From Pascua guehoae (Eukaryota; Basidiomycota; Tremellomycetes; Trichosporonales; Trichosporonaceae), in assembly GCA_001600415.1 (NCBI GenBank), contig BCJX01000005.1:1028727-1092726 (forward strand): 64,000 bases of DNA, in the 5' to 3' direction. The position numbers and the translations under genes were made by a program. The notes below the pieces were generated by a model. The model saw only the letters and a list, made by a program, of their open reading frames with translations, was not told the DNA's origin and did not search any database. Numbering within the stretch: position 1 is the first letter of the stretch; each line of letters begins with the position of its first letter. Positions 1-10,209 of the stretch are shown one piece after another.

Positions 1-619
1 CCCGAGACGGGCGACGTCCGCGCCGTCGCAGACGGGTTTGATCATCCCAACGGTATATGCTTCAGTCCCGACGGCAGGACATGCTACGTGACTGATACCG
101 GCCACATTCATGGTTCTGGCAGACTCGATGCTCACAGGGCCAGCACGATGTGCGTATCGTACACGGGCCAAGAGGTGACACTGACGACGCCCAGCTACGC
201 ATTCGACGTCGTGTGGCCAGACGTTGACCTGGATACTGGTGGGCCGTCCCTGCACAACAGGCGTCTCTTTGCCTTTGCCGACTGTGGCGTGCCGGACGGT
301 AGTAAGTGGCTTCGGCACGGCATGTGAACAAAAAGCTCATGCCAGTCAAATGCGATACTTTGGGAAACGTCTACTCAGGATGCGGAGATGGGATTCACGT
401 GTGGAGTGAGTCGAGCTTTACCTTCTCGACCCTGCTGACCCCCCAGACAAATACGGCACGCTCATTGGCAAGATTGTCCTTGGCCTGGCGGATAACAATA
501 TCGGAGCGGGCTGTGCCAACTTTTGCTTTGTTCCAGGTGGGAGGCTGGTGTGCTTTGCCGAGGACCGGATCTACCTCATAGAAGGGCTTGCTGTAGAGGG
601 CGCGCTCTTGCAGAGCTAA
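1..619 (+). CDS. SMP-30/gluconolactonase-like protein, 3' part (5' end outside window)
   Basis: The start lies upstream of the window. Exons are 1-301, 346-405 and 447-619 (stop TAA), with introns of 44 and 41 nt that join in frame. The readable C-terminal part has the beta-propeller signatures of the SMP-30/gluconolactonase/LRE family: FDHPNGICFSPDG followed by YVTDTG, then, across the first splice, DGIKCDTLGNVYSGCGDG and HVWNKYGTLIGKI. Family members are Ca- or Zn-dependent lactonases or esterases that hydrolyse sugar lactones or related esters. The Asn in HPNG and the Asp in PDGIKCD are the usual metal-binding positions. The true substrate cannot be told from sequence. The protein ends in a short hydrophilic tail at LLQS. 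No neighbour supports a pathway. The family call is fairly sure; the enzymatic activity is inferred. Confidence 0.8.
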
Positions 620-1019
620 CCTGACGATGATGGTGCACCAATTGCCTCTATCCAACGCGCGAGTGTGAACGTGATGGGACTTGTAGCAGTGATACGGGGA
701 CGCTCCTCGTACAATGTCGCCATTGACGTTCGAGCATCGAAGCTCGTACTGCGTAGGGAATAGGTACACAACCCAGGCGTCAACGTGCTGGGACAAGTCC
801 AATGTAGGGCTTGTCGGTGATAGTTGTGATGGTGGCTGGGGAGGGTCGGGCCATGGGTGGTCGTTGTATCACACATTCGAGGGTGCCTACCCCAGCGCAC
901 CCAACCGGCTCCATCACACAGTCCACACTGCCTCCCTTTCGTCTTACCTTCCTTTTAAACGTTCCAGGTTTTGTCACATTGTTCATTTCACCTTTCATCT
1001 CCTGCACATAATTGTCACC
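620..1019. other. Intergenic spacer
   Basis: This 400-base spacer lies between two genes on the same strand. It must hold the 3' UTR of the SMP-30-like gene and the promoter of the next gene. The last 100 bases are pyrimidine-rich, as is common for fungal 5' UTRs. I see no TATA box or other gene. Confidence 0.5.
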
Positions 1020-2396
1020 ATGCCTTCGTCGACTCGTCCCGCGACACCAGACACGACCGTCGAGCATGTACAGCTCCCTCGCTCGCTCCCTTTCGAGTTA
1101 CCCGACGACACTCCCGGTGTTCTCTTTCGCGTGTACAAGAACTGGGATGTACGTCTTCCTCACGTACCGTAGTGTGTGGTCCCGCTTACACTTCAGACCA
1201 TGACGGACGAGCTCGCGGAATACTTGGAGGTCGATGCGGATACCCTCCTCCTCTGCGCCAAAGTGCCCACCTCGAATGGCGAAGAGGTAGAAATGGTTAT
1301 CCACCGGTCGGCATGGCCCAGCTGTATCGAGCAGTTAGTTACCCTCACCGGTAACACTATGCCCATCATCACAGTGAAGTGGGCATACATAGGCAGCAGC
1401 CCAAAGGACGCAACTCGTGCCAACTCGCAATCGTCCGAATCCGACACATCAATTCGCCCCGCCAAGCGGCCCCGTCACATCATAAGGGAGCCAGTCATTT
1501 GCCTCGGAAGGAAGCCAGCCATTTACCTCTACCCTCCCAAGAGGATGGAGGTATCAGTTAAGTTGTCTCTTTGCTCAGAGTGTGAGTTGCTCCGGGGAGC
1601 TTGTTGGATGCCCAGCTCACGACAAGGGAGCTTTAGTGCCGTGTATCCGACGACGGACATAATTGAGGCATCGGCCCCCACGGCTGAATCCAATGGCGTC
1701 TGGGAGCACATCAAGTGGGACGTCGTCGCCGAGCCTAACAGCGTGATGGAGTGTGTCAACACAGGAGTGCAGGTTCCATACCTATTCTGGGAGGGTACGT
1801 CCAGACGCCGTCCTTGGAGTTCGAGAGTGATCTAAGACGCGCAGGGACGAGCAACGGCAACATTTCCCATGTCGACAACGTCTTCAGTCCGGCAAAGCCA
1901 TCCCTTGATCCCTGCGACGCCACGGCCGTCGTCCTACCCGTCGCTTTTGTTCCTTGGTATATCGACGGTGCGCTGAACTCTCTTGGCCTGGTGCGTCACG
2001 ATTCTCCAGGAATGATTAGGCTGATTGCTAGGACTTGAACCAACGCACCGATTTTGTCACGTACGCACCTGGCTCCTCATCACCCTCCCCAACTAATAAT
2101 GCAGGTACTGGCTCGACTCGATCAGCAAGCACACCCACGTGGGCCTCCGCTTCCTCCCCCATGACGAGTACAACCCCGCAGCACCGATGGACATCAACCC
2201 CAAGCCTGATCATGTCACGCGCATCTTCATGCTGTTCCGCGGCGTCAAGGAGGACGAGCTCACAACGTGGCAAGCTGCCCTGGCCCGCGCGGATGCGGGG
2301 GTCAACTGGGGCAACGTCGTTGGGATCGAAGACAAGCGCCAGCGTGACACAAGTCTATTTCGCGTGCTCGAGTGGGGTGGCATGGAGGTTCACTGA
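1020..2396 (+). CDS. Conserved fungal protein of unknown function (IYLYPP type)
   Basis: Model: exons 1020-1148, 1197-1794, 1845-2019 and 2105-2396, giving 397 residues. The N-terminal part (to about residue 120) looks like a small folded domain. A basic linker (KRPRH) follows, then a block beginning KPAIYLYPPKRMEVSV and continuing through IKWDVVAEP, YLFWEG, and finally YWLDSISKHTHVGLRFLP and VTRIFMLFRGV. I believe this arrangement recurs in uncharacterised basidiomycete proteins, but I cannot name a Pfam domain. The first two introns are canonical GT-AG. The third only keeps frame if it starts with GC at 2020; the obvious GT at 1991 would put the last exon out of frame. There are no membrane segments or signal peptide, so the protein is probably intracellular. 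Function unknown. Confidence 0.7.
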
Positions 2397-3652
2397 GGAC
2401 CGTCGTTGGCGCGCGGATGGGTGGAGGCACAACTGGGGAATGAAAACTGAGGTGAAGCAGTGTCCATGAGGTGAAGTGTAGTCAGTGCAGCTGACAGGGC
2501 GATGTGATACACGCGCTGCCAGCACAAGAAGCCAACACCCCAGCTGTGGCTTGGTCGATGCTATGCGAGCATGCGAGTCTGTACTCCACGTATACCACGT
2601 ACAAGTCCATGCAAGCGATTAGCTGCCACGTATCCGCACGCATCAACGTGGGGTTTGCAAAATCCCCACTTGCGCACAGACTGTGCTGGGTGGGTTAAAA
2701 TCAAAACCGCATAGAGGGACAGCCTTGGCAGGGGCAAGCGTGTCAGCTTGGCCGTCTTGTCTTCCGATCTATCCGGCCGAGGCGTCGAGCACATAGGATG
2801 ATGACGGTCATGCCAAGCCCATCGTTGCCCAAAACGAAGCGAACACTCTTCGCTTTGGTCGGCATTTCACTGCGGATGACCTCACGTCGGCTAGTTCGGC
2901 AAACTTTTTTTGCTGTCGTCGGCAAGCTTATCGGCAACACCTGGATATAGGCCCTCCAAGACAATCCAGGGGCTGAGGGTGGTGCACACGCGCGCTAGGT
3001 TAATCCCCCGCATACAGTGCAGTGCAATGTGCAACGTTCAAGAAGAGCACGGCCCCATTCAGTCGCTGGCAGAAACGCCGGTTGTGCAAACCTTAGTCTA
3101 TCTACCCTGGCTCCGAAGACGAGGTTGGTCTTCTCTTGGCAGTGCTCGCAGTGGGGCCGGAAGCCTTTCTCGGACCGAGGGTTGGTTGGTGGCGGTGCTA
3201 CGCTAGCGCGCGCCTCCGCCACTAATGCAGTTCCGTCGCATTGGGCACCGTAACTGAACCTTGGGGAGCATGTAACAGGGGGGGGTAAAACGAGCATTCC
3301 ACCCATCGTCTTATCGACACGGCTTGCTACAAGTCTGAAAATCAAAGCTCAAACAGCGAGTCCCTGCAGGGGGGTTGCTGGATAGTGGCGCAAAAGTCCA
3401 AGTGTTGCAAGCATCGTGCTGCTGTATGATGCCCACCACCCCACGTTCAGGCCTTACTTGACGCCGCCGCCGCCATCTTGTCAGCCAGTGCAGTAGGATA
3501 AGAAGGCTGGGTCTTACTGTTCGAGAAACACAAACTCCCCACTCCGCTCCTTTGCTAGACACTCGGCTCCTTTACCAGAAACAGTCCTTACATTGACCGC
3601 GCTCCAACTACCAGAGCCACCCGACCGACCCCAACACACACGAACACACACA
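2397..3652. other. Intergenic spacer without a recognisable gene
   Basis: About 1.25 kb. Only short overlapping open frames are present, with no coding-like composition and no recognisable domain. The stretch at 3600-3652, rich in CACACA and CCGACC, is probably the 5' UTR of the following secreted-protein gene. Confidence 0.5.
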
Positions 3653-4715
3653 ATGAAGACCATGTTGATCACAGCCCTCGTCGCCATGGCGGCCATGGGT
3701 ACGTCACTTGTCTCCCTTGTTCTCTCCGCCAGCTTGCCAGTGCTAACCAATACACAGACGGCGTCGCTGCCTCGCCTACGCGGTACGAGCCGCGCGACCA
3801 TGCGCTCGACCTCCTGGAGCGTTCTGGCGCGCACCCGCGCATGATCAGCGAGCTCATGGGCCGTGTCCACGCCAAGCGTCAGGAGGATGCTCTGAGCGCC
3901 ACCAACCCCATAGCGTCCGAATCCATCGTGTCGGACCCCGCCGCGTCCGAGAGTGCCACTGCCGAGGACGAAGTCACCCCGACCTCGATGTCGATGAATG
4001 GCACGATCCCTTCCGACCCCGTGTCTGCGCCGGCCTCTGGCAGCCCCACGCCGACAAAGTTCAATAGCGGCTTCGCCAGTGCCACCCCACACACGACTAT
4101 GGGCTACCTTGCGTCAAGCGCGAGCGCCGCCCTCGCGAGTCTCAAGGCGTCATTGCCGTCCCAGTGCGGTGAAGAGTGCGCACATTGGGTCCAGACCAAC
4201 GAAGACTGCGCCAACCTCATGTTAAACGCAACCTCGGCTGTGACCACAATCATGTCAACCTTGGCCATCAGCCATGGACCCTCGGAAACCGACTGTGTCC
4301 CACTTCTTTGCGACGTGAGTACTTGCTTGCCACATTGACGAGCATACACTCAAGCCCGCACGTATGGGCTACAGCAGTTTGCCTATCATGCTAGACATGC
4401 TTGATTGTTCATTCTACTTGTCCCCCTTCACAAAAGCGCTCACACCACACTCAGACGGACAACTTCAACGGTATGGTCCAGTGCTTCAACTGCCTCGCGC
4501 CCGCCATCTCCGTCCCCGCCGAGATCGGCATGTCGGCGGGCAAGGCGTACGGCATCCTCGTCGACACCGTCAAGCAGGGATGCGGCAAGTTCACCGGCGG
4601 CCAGCCCAAACAGACGGTCAAGTACACTGGCAGCGCCATGCGCAGCAACACTGCCGTCGCAGTCGTCGCCGCCGCCGGTGCCGCCGTCGCAGGCGCCGTG
4701 TTTGTCATGATTTAA
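3653..4715 (+). CDS. Secreted eight-cysteine protein, probably GPI-anchored
   Basis: Exons 3653-3698, 3758-4314 and 4455-4715 give 287 residues. The start is a short hydrophobic signal peptide (MKTMLITALVAMAAM) split by intron 1. A dibasic KR at about residues 55-56 is a possible Kex2 site that would release a propeptide. A Ser/Thr/Pro-rich, probably O-glycosylated stretch follows. The C-terminal half carries eight cysteines in the order QCGEEC, EDC, DCVPLLC, QCFNC, QGC. The last 20 residues are a small-residue hydrophobic tail (AVVAAAGAAVAGAVF) without a cytoplasmic part, as in GPI-anchor signals. The cysteine spacing differs from the CFEM pattern, so I do not call CFEM. Likely a cell-wall or plasma-membrane surface protein; molecular role unknown. 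Confidence 0.75.
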
Positions 4716-5255
4716 GCATTTGTATTGTCCATCCTTATCACCTGACGGTCCTAGTTTGAATACCAGTTCCCGTTCAGTTCTGTAGAAGACATAAACATCT
4801 CAGACCAGAAGAGGCCGATTTGTAGCAGTTCATGCACCGCTTTGAAATCACAATCACGATGACGGGCAGTGACGTTGGTCAACCACGAGCAGGCGGCACT
4901 GGGACCCAGGAGCTCGAAGAGTGACTTTGTTTGACGTTACAGTCCTGCAGCTGGACCGTTGATACTGACCTACACCGAGCTAAACGTGGTCATCAGCGGA
5001 TCGACAGGGAGTAAGCCATACGTTCCTTGGCCTTTTGCGAATACTTTGATGGACGCTGCTGGGGCCTCATACGCGTAGTGATGGTGTGCGATGTGATAAC
5101 AACGCTCGCTCCGAGGTAGCTATACTGCACAGACCACGGCATTCTGTTTGCTCGCACGATGGGCGTCAGCATGGATGAGATTCCTGTCACCATTAGTGGT
5201 CCAATCTACAGTGTATATTCTACGTAAACGTCTTGAGCGTCAGGTCATGCGGGTC
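4716..5255. other. Convergent intergenic spacer
   Basis: This 540-base region separates two convergent genes and should contain both 3' UTRs. No open frame in it looks coding, and I cannot place a polyadenylation signal with confidence. Confidence 0.45.
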
Positions 5256-6710
5256 CTATGCAGATCCCGGTACCAGCTTGAACAAGCGTTCCTCGTGCCC
5301 GACCGCTGGATCACCGAGCTCGCGCCAGCGCCTGTAGTGTTCTGCCCGGCGCTCGCGGCAGACGCGGAGGAACGTGGGCCAGTACGCTTCGTGGTCGTAT
5401 GGCAGCTGTGCAGTTAGGTACCAATCGCCTCATGTACAAGGCGTCAGTCCCAGCGGACCCGAACGACTCGTTTCAGTTCGGCTGTACGCGAAACGCATTG
5501 GAGCATGCTGATCTGTCCCGACCACTCACGTTCAGGTCTCCTCCACACTCCTTCAAGAGGACATCCGCCGACACGTGGCCGTCCTTGACCGCCTGGGGAC
5601 CTGTGCAAATCTTGAATTTGGAGCGTGTGTGCACATCGACGAACGGCCACACGAGACTGACAAATGCGCGCAGGTACCAGGGCATGTCGGTGACAATCGA
5701 CTGGCCCAGGAGCTCCGGGTAGTACTCGCCGAGGATGAACATTGTCTCGCGTGCCGCCGAATACGATGTGGGCGGGCCCTCGCGCTTGCCCGCAAAGTTG
5801 AGGATGAGGAGGAGCTGCCTGCAGGCGATGTCAGCTTGTCGCCCGTTGGGGTTGAGGGTGGGCTTCTACCCAGACGTACGTCTCGCCATGTGCCATGAGG
5901 TCCGTTGCGCGCTCGACCATGAAGACCTGCACGTGAGAACGAGAAGGGAGAGCATGTCATTGTCGGCTTTGTCGTCCCAGTACGACTTCGACACTCTGGG
6001 ACTCACAGGGTGGACGACGCGCCGCTCCTCGAGCGGAAGCGAGTTGCGCGCCGGGAATAAATACATGACAGGCTGCGAGCCCGCAAACCCCATCACAAAG
6101 TGCTTTCCCATCCGCGACTGCGGTCAGCCAACACCCCACACCCTTCTTGCCTCTCGTCTCTCCATCCGTGGCACCTCACCTCGTTCTCGCATTCACGCTC
6201 CATGGCGTCCACGTCGTCGACGCCAGCCGTGCGGCGCCACACAATCGCGCGCTCGAGCCGCTCGATCGTCAGCTGGACGCCCTTCTTGGTCGCTCGTGGT
6301 CAGTGGTGTTCCTGCAATCCTGCGAGGTTCCCCAGTCGGGTCGGCTCGCACCTCTCAAGAACCTGCGACATCAGCAACCACCCTCCACTCTCTGGAAGCT
6401 CGCAACAGCCTCCACACGGCTCGCGTAACGACCACAGGGACAATGACGTACCGAAGAAACGTCTCTTGCGACTGAATGTCAGGTAAGCATCTCCCCTGCC
6501 AAATCCCAACGCAACCCAGCGCACCAGAAACATCATCTCGTGCTCCGTCAGCGGCGACCGCTCGTCCTTGCCCTCGGCGACAGGGAGCGTGTACCCCTCT
6601 GCGCTGAAGTGAGCCTTGAGCTCGGCGAGGTGCGTACGCTGCTCGTCTGTGAGCACCGGCGCTGGAAGGGGCACGTTTGGCGCGTCCAGAAGCTTGGTGG
6701 GGAACGCCAT
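5256..6710 (-). CDS. CRAL-TRIO (Sec14-type) lipid-binding protein
   Basis: Eight exons on the minus strand: 6525-6710, 6452-6471, 6382-6409, 6180-6284, 6007-6117, 5880-5926, 5530-5818 and 5256-5405. They sum to 936 nt, or 311 residues. The N-terminal part matches the CRAL-TRIO N domain (EHEMMFLSQETFLR, then LLRASREWRKGVQLTIERLE). The lipid-binding CRAL-TRIO domain follows (GFAGSQPVMYLFPARNS, then QLLLILNFAGK, YYPELLGQSIVTDMPWYL, WPFVDVHTRSKFKI). Such proteins bind phosphatidylinositol or related lipids and move them between membranes; the protein is soluble, with no membrane segment. Exons 2 and 3 are only 20 and 28 nt. The length is normal for fungal Sec14-like (Csr1 or Pdr17-type) proteins. 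Exact orthology is unresolved. Confidence 0.85.
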
Positions 6711-7303
6711 TGTGTGTTAGAGAGGTAGGGACAGTGGAGAGGATGAAGAGTGATTATGTTTGTTGTTGGCATCAACACGCAGACGCGCGCAGATGCTGTT
6801 GACACGACGTTGTTCGAGTTGCGACATTCGAGTTGCGACATCTCAGGTCTCTGACACGCGATCAGATTGTCAGGGCCTGGGCGCGTGTCTGGCACGCCGC
6901 TGTACGGGCTTTAAACCCCGCTGTAGCTTTCGTCGAGTCGATCTTGGATCTTGTCCAACCACCCCCGTTCTCAAGTTGCAAGTATGCTGCATCAGTATAC
7001 CAGTATCAAGAGCCTCTCACTGACCACTGCATTTTCACGTGGCTGGCCCGTCGAGTGATCCAGTGAACATGTGCATCGTCTGTCGTTTGCCTTGTCGTAG
7101 AGCATTATCTGCATAGGAGGTGCGCTGGAGCGTGTGATTGGCTCGTGGTGCCTGTCTGCCGGCGGCTGGTGGCCGGTTAATCCGATCGCGAGTTGCCCAC
7201 CACAGCCGCCGCCTCAACCTAACGTCCTGGTTTAGAACGCACCCACATCTCTCTCTCTCTCTCGCTTGGTCTCCCTCCCTCTTGCCACTCCCAATCACTC
7301 ACT
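6711..7303. other. Divergent promoter region
   Basis: The CRAL-TRIO gene and the DJ-1 gene are transcribed away from this 593-base region, so it must carry both promoters. The part next to the DJ-1 start is pyrimidine-rich. No other gene is visible. Confidence 0.5.
7248..7263 (+). promoter_or_regulatory. CT repeat in the presumed 5' UTR or promoter of the DJ-1 gene
   Basis: A perfect 16-base TC run lies 40 bases upstream of the ATG at 7304 and is followed by more pyrimidine-rich sequence. Such tracts are common just upstream of starts in basidiomycete genes and often sit at transcription starts. The role here is inferred from position only. Confidence 0.35.
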
Positions 7304-7977
7304 ATGAAGGTCCTTCTCCTCGCCGGCGACTTTATCGAAGACTACGAGCTCTACGCGCCGCTCCAGGCGCTCGAGATGCTCGGCATCGACGTCCACATTG
7401 TCAGCCCCGACCGCAAGGTGGGCGATGAGATTGTGACCGCCCTGCACATTCTCGAGAAGGGCCGCCAGACCTACTCTGAGCGCCCGGGCCACCCGTTCAA
7501 CATTACCCACGACTTTGAGGATGCATCGGGCAAGCTCCAGCAATATGACGGCCTCGTCGTCCCCGGCGGGCGTTTCCCAGAGTTCATGGTGGGTGACCCT
7601 CCAGCTTGATACGCGGTCAAAGTATCATGTTCTAACTCTGCCAGCGTTACGACGAGCGCGCGCTCAACATTGTCCGGTACTTTATGGACAACTACCTCCC
7701 CGTCGCGGCGCTGTGCCACGGTCTTCAGCTCCTCGCCGCCGCGGGCGTGCTCAAGGGCCGCGAGTGCTCGGCGTTCCCGATGTGCAAGCTCGATGTCGAG
7801 GGCGGCGGCGGCAAGTATGTCGACTATGAGGCCTTTTCCAAGAGCGTCCACGTCGACGGCAACCTCGTCTCGGCCCCGGCCTACCCTGCCATTGGTGTCT
7901 GGCTCGGTCAGTTTATCAAGCTCCTCGGTGTAAAGGTCGAGCTGCCGTCGCAGCGCGTGGCCGTGCCCAAGAAGTAG
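7304..7977 (+). CDS. DJ-1/PfpI family protein
   Basis: Exons 7304-7588 and 7645-7977 give 205 residues, the usual size for the family. The N-terminus is the first Rossmann strand and turn (MKVLLLAGDFIEDYE), with a family Glu. VVPGGRFPE forms the strand and loop before the nucleophile elbow. AALCHGLQLL carries the conserved Cys (about residue 119) followed by His. The superfamily includes glutathione-independent glyoxalases/deglycases (Hsp31-like), proteases, chaperones and amidases. The C-H pair with an upstream Glu is consistent with a catalytically competent member. There is no signal peptide, so it is cytosolic. The single 56-nt intron has a CTAAC branch site. The family call is firm; the substrate is not determinable. 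Confidence 0.9.
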
Positions 7978-8338
7978 GCTGGGTGCGAGGCACAGTCGAG
8001 CGGCGAGTCGAGGCCAGCATACTGCTCAGCCTCTCTCCGAGTAGCAGCGTAGTATAGGAAAACAAGTAGTATAGTCTCTAGAGCTTGTACGCCTCTGCGT
8101 CTCAGCGAACGCGGTGGGAGGGCAATGAAGGCCCATGTGCATGCATGTTCTGGAAGCATGAGGTCGGCACTTCGGTGCCGATGGTGCCGACAATGACGCA
8201 CCGACAGGACCTCCACATGCCGCCAAGAGTCACAAATACGCCACCCACTGCCACAGGACTCTCTCTACTCGTAACTCTCTCGTTCATCCATCCACTCTCT
8301 GCCCATCCTTGTCCAACTGCCTCGCAGCATCCACCAGC
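7978..8338. other. Intergenic spacer
   Basis: This 361-base spacer lies between two genes on the same strand. The last 80 bases are rich in TC, as expected for a 5' UTR. Nothing else is seen. Confidence 0.45.
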
Positions 8339-9787
8339 ATGTGGTCATTGCGGCGGCCTTTGGAGCCGCCTAATGCGGTGTTCAACTTAATGCGACTTGT
8401 CGCCTACCCGCCGCTGTTCCTCGTCGGCATCCCACTCAATGTCGTGTACAACCTGGGCTCTTACCTCTGGTACCGACCGCCGTATGGACTGCGGAGGCAC
8501 CTCATTGCGTCTCTGGCGCGCTTCATGGGCAACTGCCTCTCTCTCGGATGCGTGTACCGTGTCGACAAGGACCATGCCAAGATCCCCGCGGGCCCAGCCA
8601 AGCGCTTCGGTAATATCGCAGAGGTCGGGATGCGCATGATTCCTCCTCTGTCCGACGACGTCCCCCGCCTGCCTATCATCAAGGTCGCGGGCGACAAGGT
8701 CAAGTCTGTGCCCGTCCCCGGATTCATGCTCGCGCCAAAGGGCACGCCAAAGGACCAGCTCTGGGCCAAGGCGTCGCCTGGCGAAAAGGTCGTCTTCTTT
8801 GTCGTCGGTGGTGGATACCAAACTGTGAGCTTGACGGGTGGATGTAGATGGGATCACGTCACAATGGGTGGCATCGAGGCACGGACATGTCTGACAAAGT
8901 GTAGAACCACCCTCTTGGAATGTTCCTCGCATGGGACCTCGCCAGGGACCTGCGCGTCTTTAGCCCCAACTACCGCAAGTGTCTCGACGACGCGTCGGCC
9001 TTCCCGGCACCCCTTCTCGACTGCCTCGCAGGCTACCAGTACTTGATCGACGAGCTCGGCTTTGAGCCAAAGGTACGCTAACCCGATATACTCCAAATGC
9101 TCACAACAGAACGTCATCTTCCAGGGCGCCAGTGCCGGCGGCCACGCCGTCCTCCAGGTTGCACGCTACCTCGATGAGCTCAACGAGACGGGATGGACCA
9201 AGTGGGGCCTCCCGGCGGCTGTATTCTGCGATGCTGTAAGTTGCACGCCACTGGTTGGTCGCTGACAGCAGCCCTGGGCGGATGTTACCTCTTCCTTCCC
9301 CTCCCAAAGGACAAACTATCACAAGGTGGGTTACAAAGCGCCCCTCGCCATCTAACCCGTTAGGACTGGCTCCAGTCGACCACGTCTGTCATTGCTCCCT
9401 CGTATACGCGCCATTATGCTGGTCACTTCAGAGACCCGTACCTCTCCCCCGCGTTTGCAACCAACGACGACCACTGGCGGCGTCTCGAGAAGGCAGGTGT
9501 CATGGTCCACGTCGACGTCGGGACGGACGAGGTGCTCTACGATGAGGTCACGGCACTCGCAAAGAACATGAAGGAGAGCGGCCTTAACGTTCAGTTCCGC
9601 GAGGTGAGTTTTGCTTTTCCATCACGAGTATTGACGTCAGCTCCCTGGCGGAACGCACTGCGAGTTTGTCTTTAGCAGCTTGCCCTTCAAGCTCTGGCCA
9701 GGCGCTGGATTTTCGTGGAAGCCGATTCGAGAGGATTGGCAGGGTCTCCTGCAGCGTCTTGGGCTCCATCCCGTCCTCCCAGAATGA
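8339..9787 (+). CDS. HSL-type alpha/beta hydrolase, membrane-associated
   Basis: Exons 8339-8824, 8905-9072, 9110-9235, 9269-9325, 9364-9603 and 9641-9787 give 407 residues. The first ATG in frame is 8339. Residues about 18-42 are a hydrophobic segment, likely a membrane anchor. The usual oxyanion motif HGGG appears as VVGGGYQT, followed by the fold-typical FSPNYRKCLDDASAFPAPLLD. The nucleophile elbow is GASAGGHA with Ser at about residue 226. VDVGTDEVLYD likely supplies the acid and PGGTHCEF the catalytic His. The arrangement resembles fungal steryl-acetyl hydrolases (Say1 / Mug180 type), which deacetylate sterols and related lipids at the ER; that specificity is an inference. Replacement of the His of HGGG by Val is notable. 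Confidence 0.85.
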
Positions 9788-10209
9788 GTGTGAGGGAAAT
9801 TCGTGTGGTGACTCTGCCTGGTGTCTTGCCCTCTGTACTTTTCAGCTTGTAGGACGAGTAACGATGGAAAGTGTCGGGAATCGCCCCTCTGCTCTCCAGC
9901 GCTTGGCATCTGCTCGAGTCCGATATAGTTGGATGACATAGCTGACTAGACGGCACATGCCCTGCTCAAAACACTTGAGAGAGCCGTTTGCATGACGTCT
10001 GAACTCTGGAGCCATCACAATACTTACCCTTACCAATGACCTTGTGCAGCGAGAACTGACTGTCGTCCACTGCTCTTACAGTTGAAACAAGCCCGTGCAT
10101 CTGGGTGGGGACACGACAAGCTATTTCATGTATTGAGACTCTATACCTTCTCTTGAAGGCCATTAATTCACTGTGGCAGCTCGTTGCAACGTTGCGCAGT
10201 GCGACCAAA
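9788..10209. other. Convergent intergenic spacer
   Basis: This 422-base region lies between the ends of the hydrolase and the metallophosphoesterase genes. I see only presumed 3' UTRs. Confidence 0.45.
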
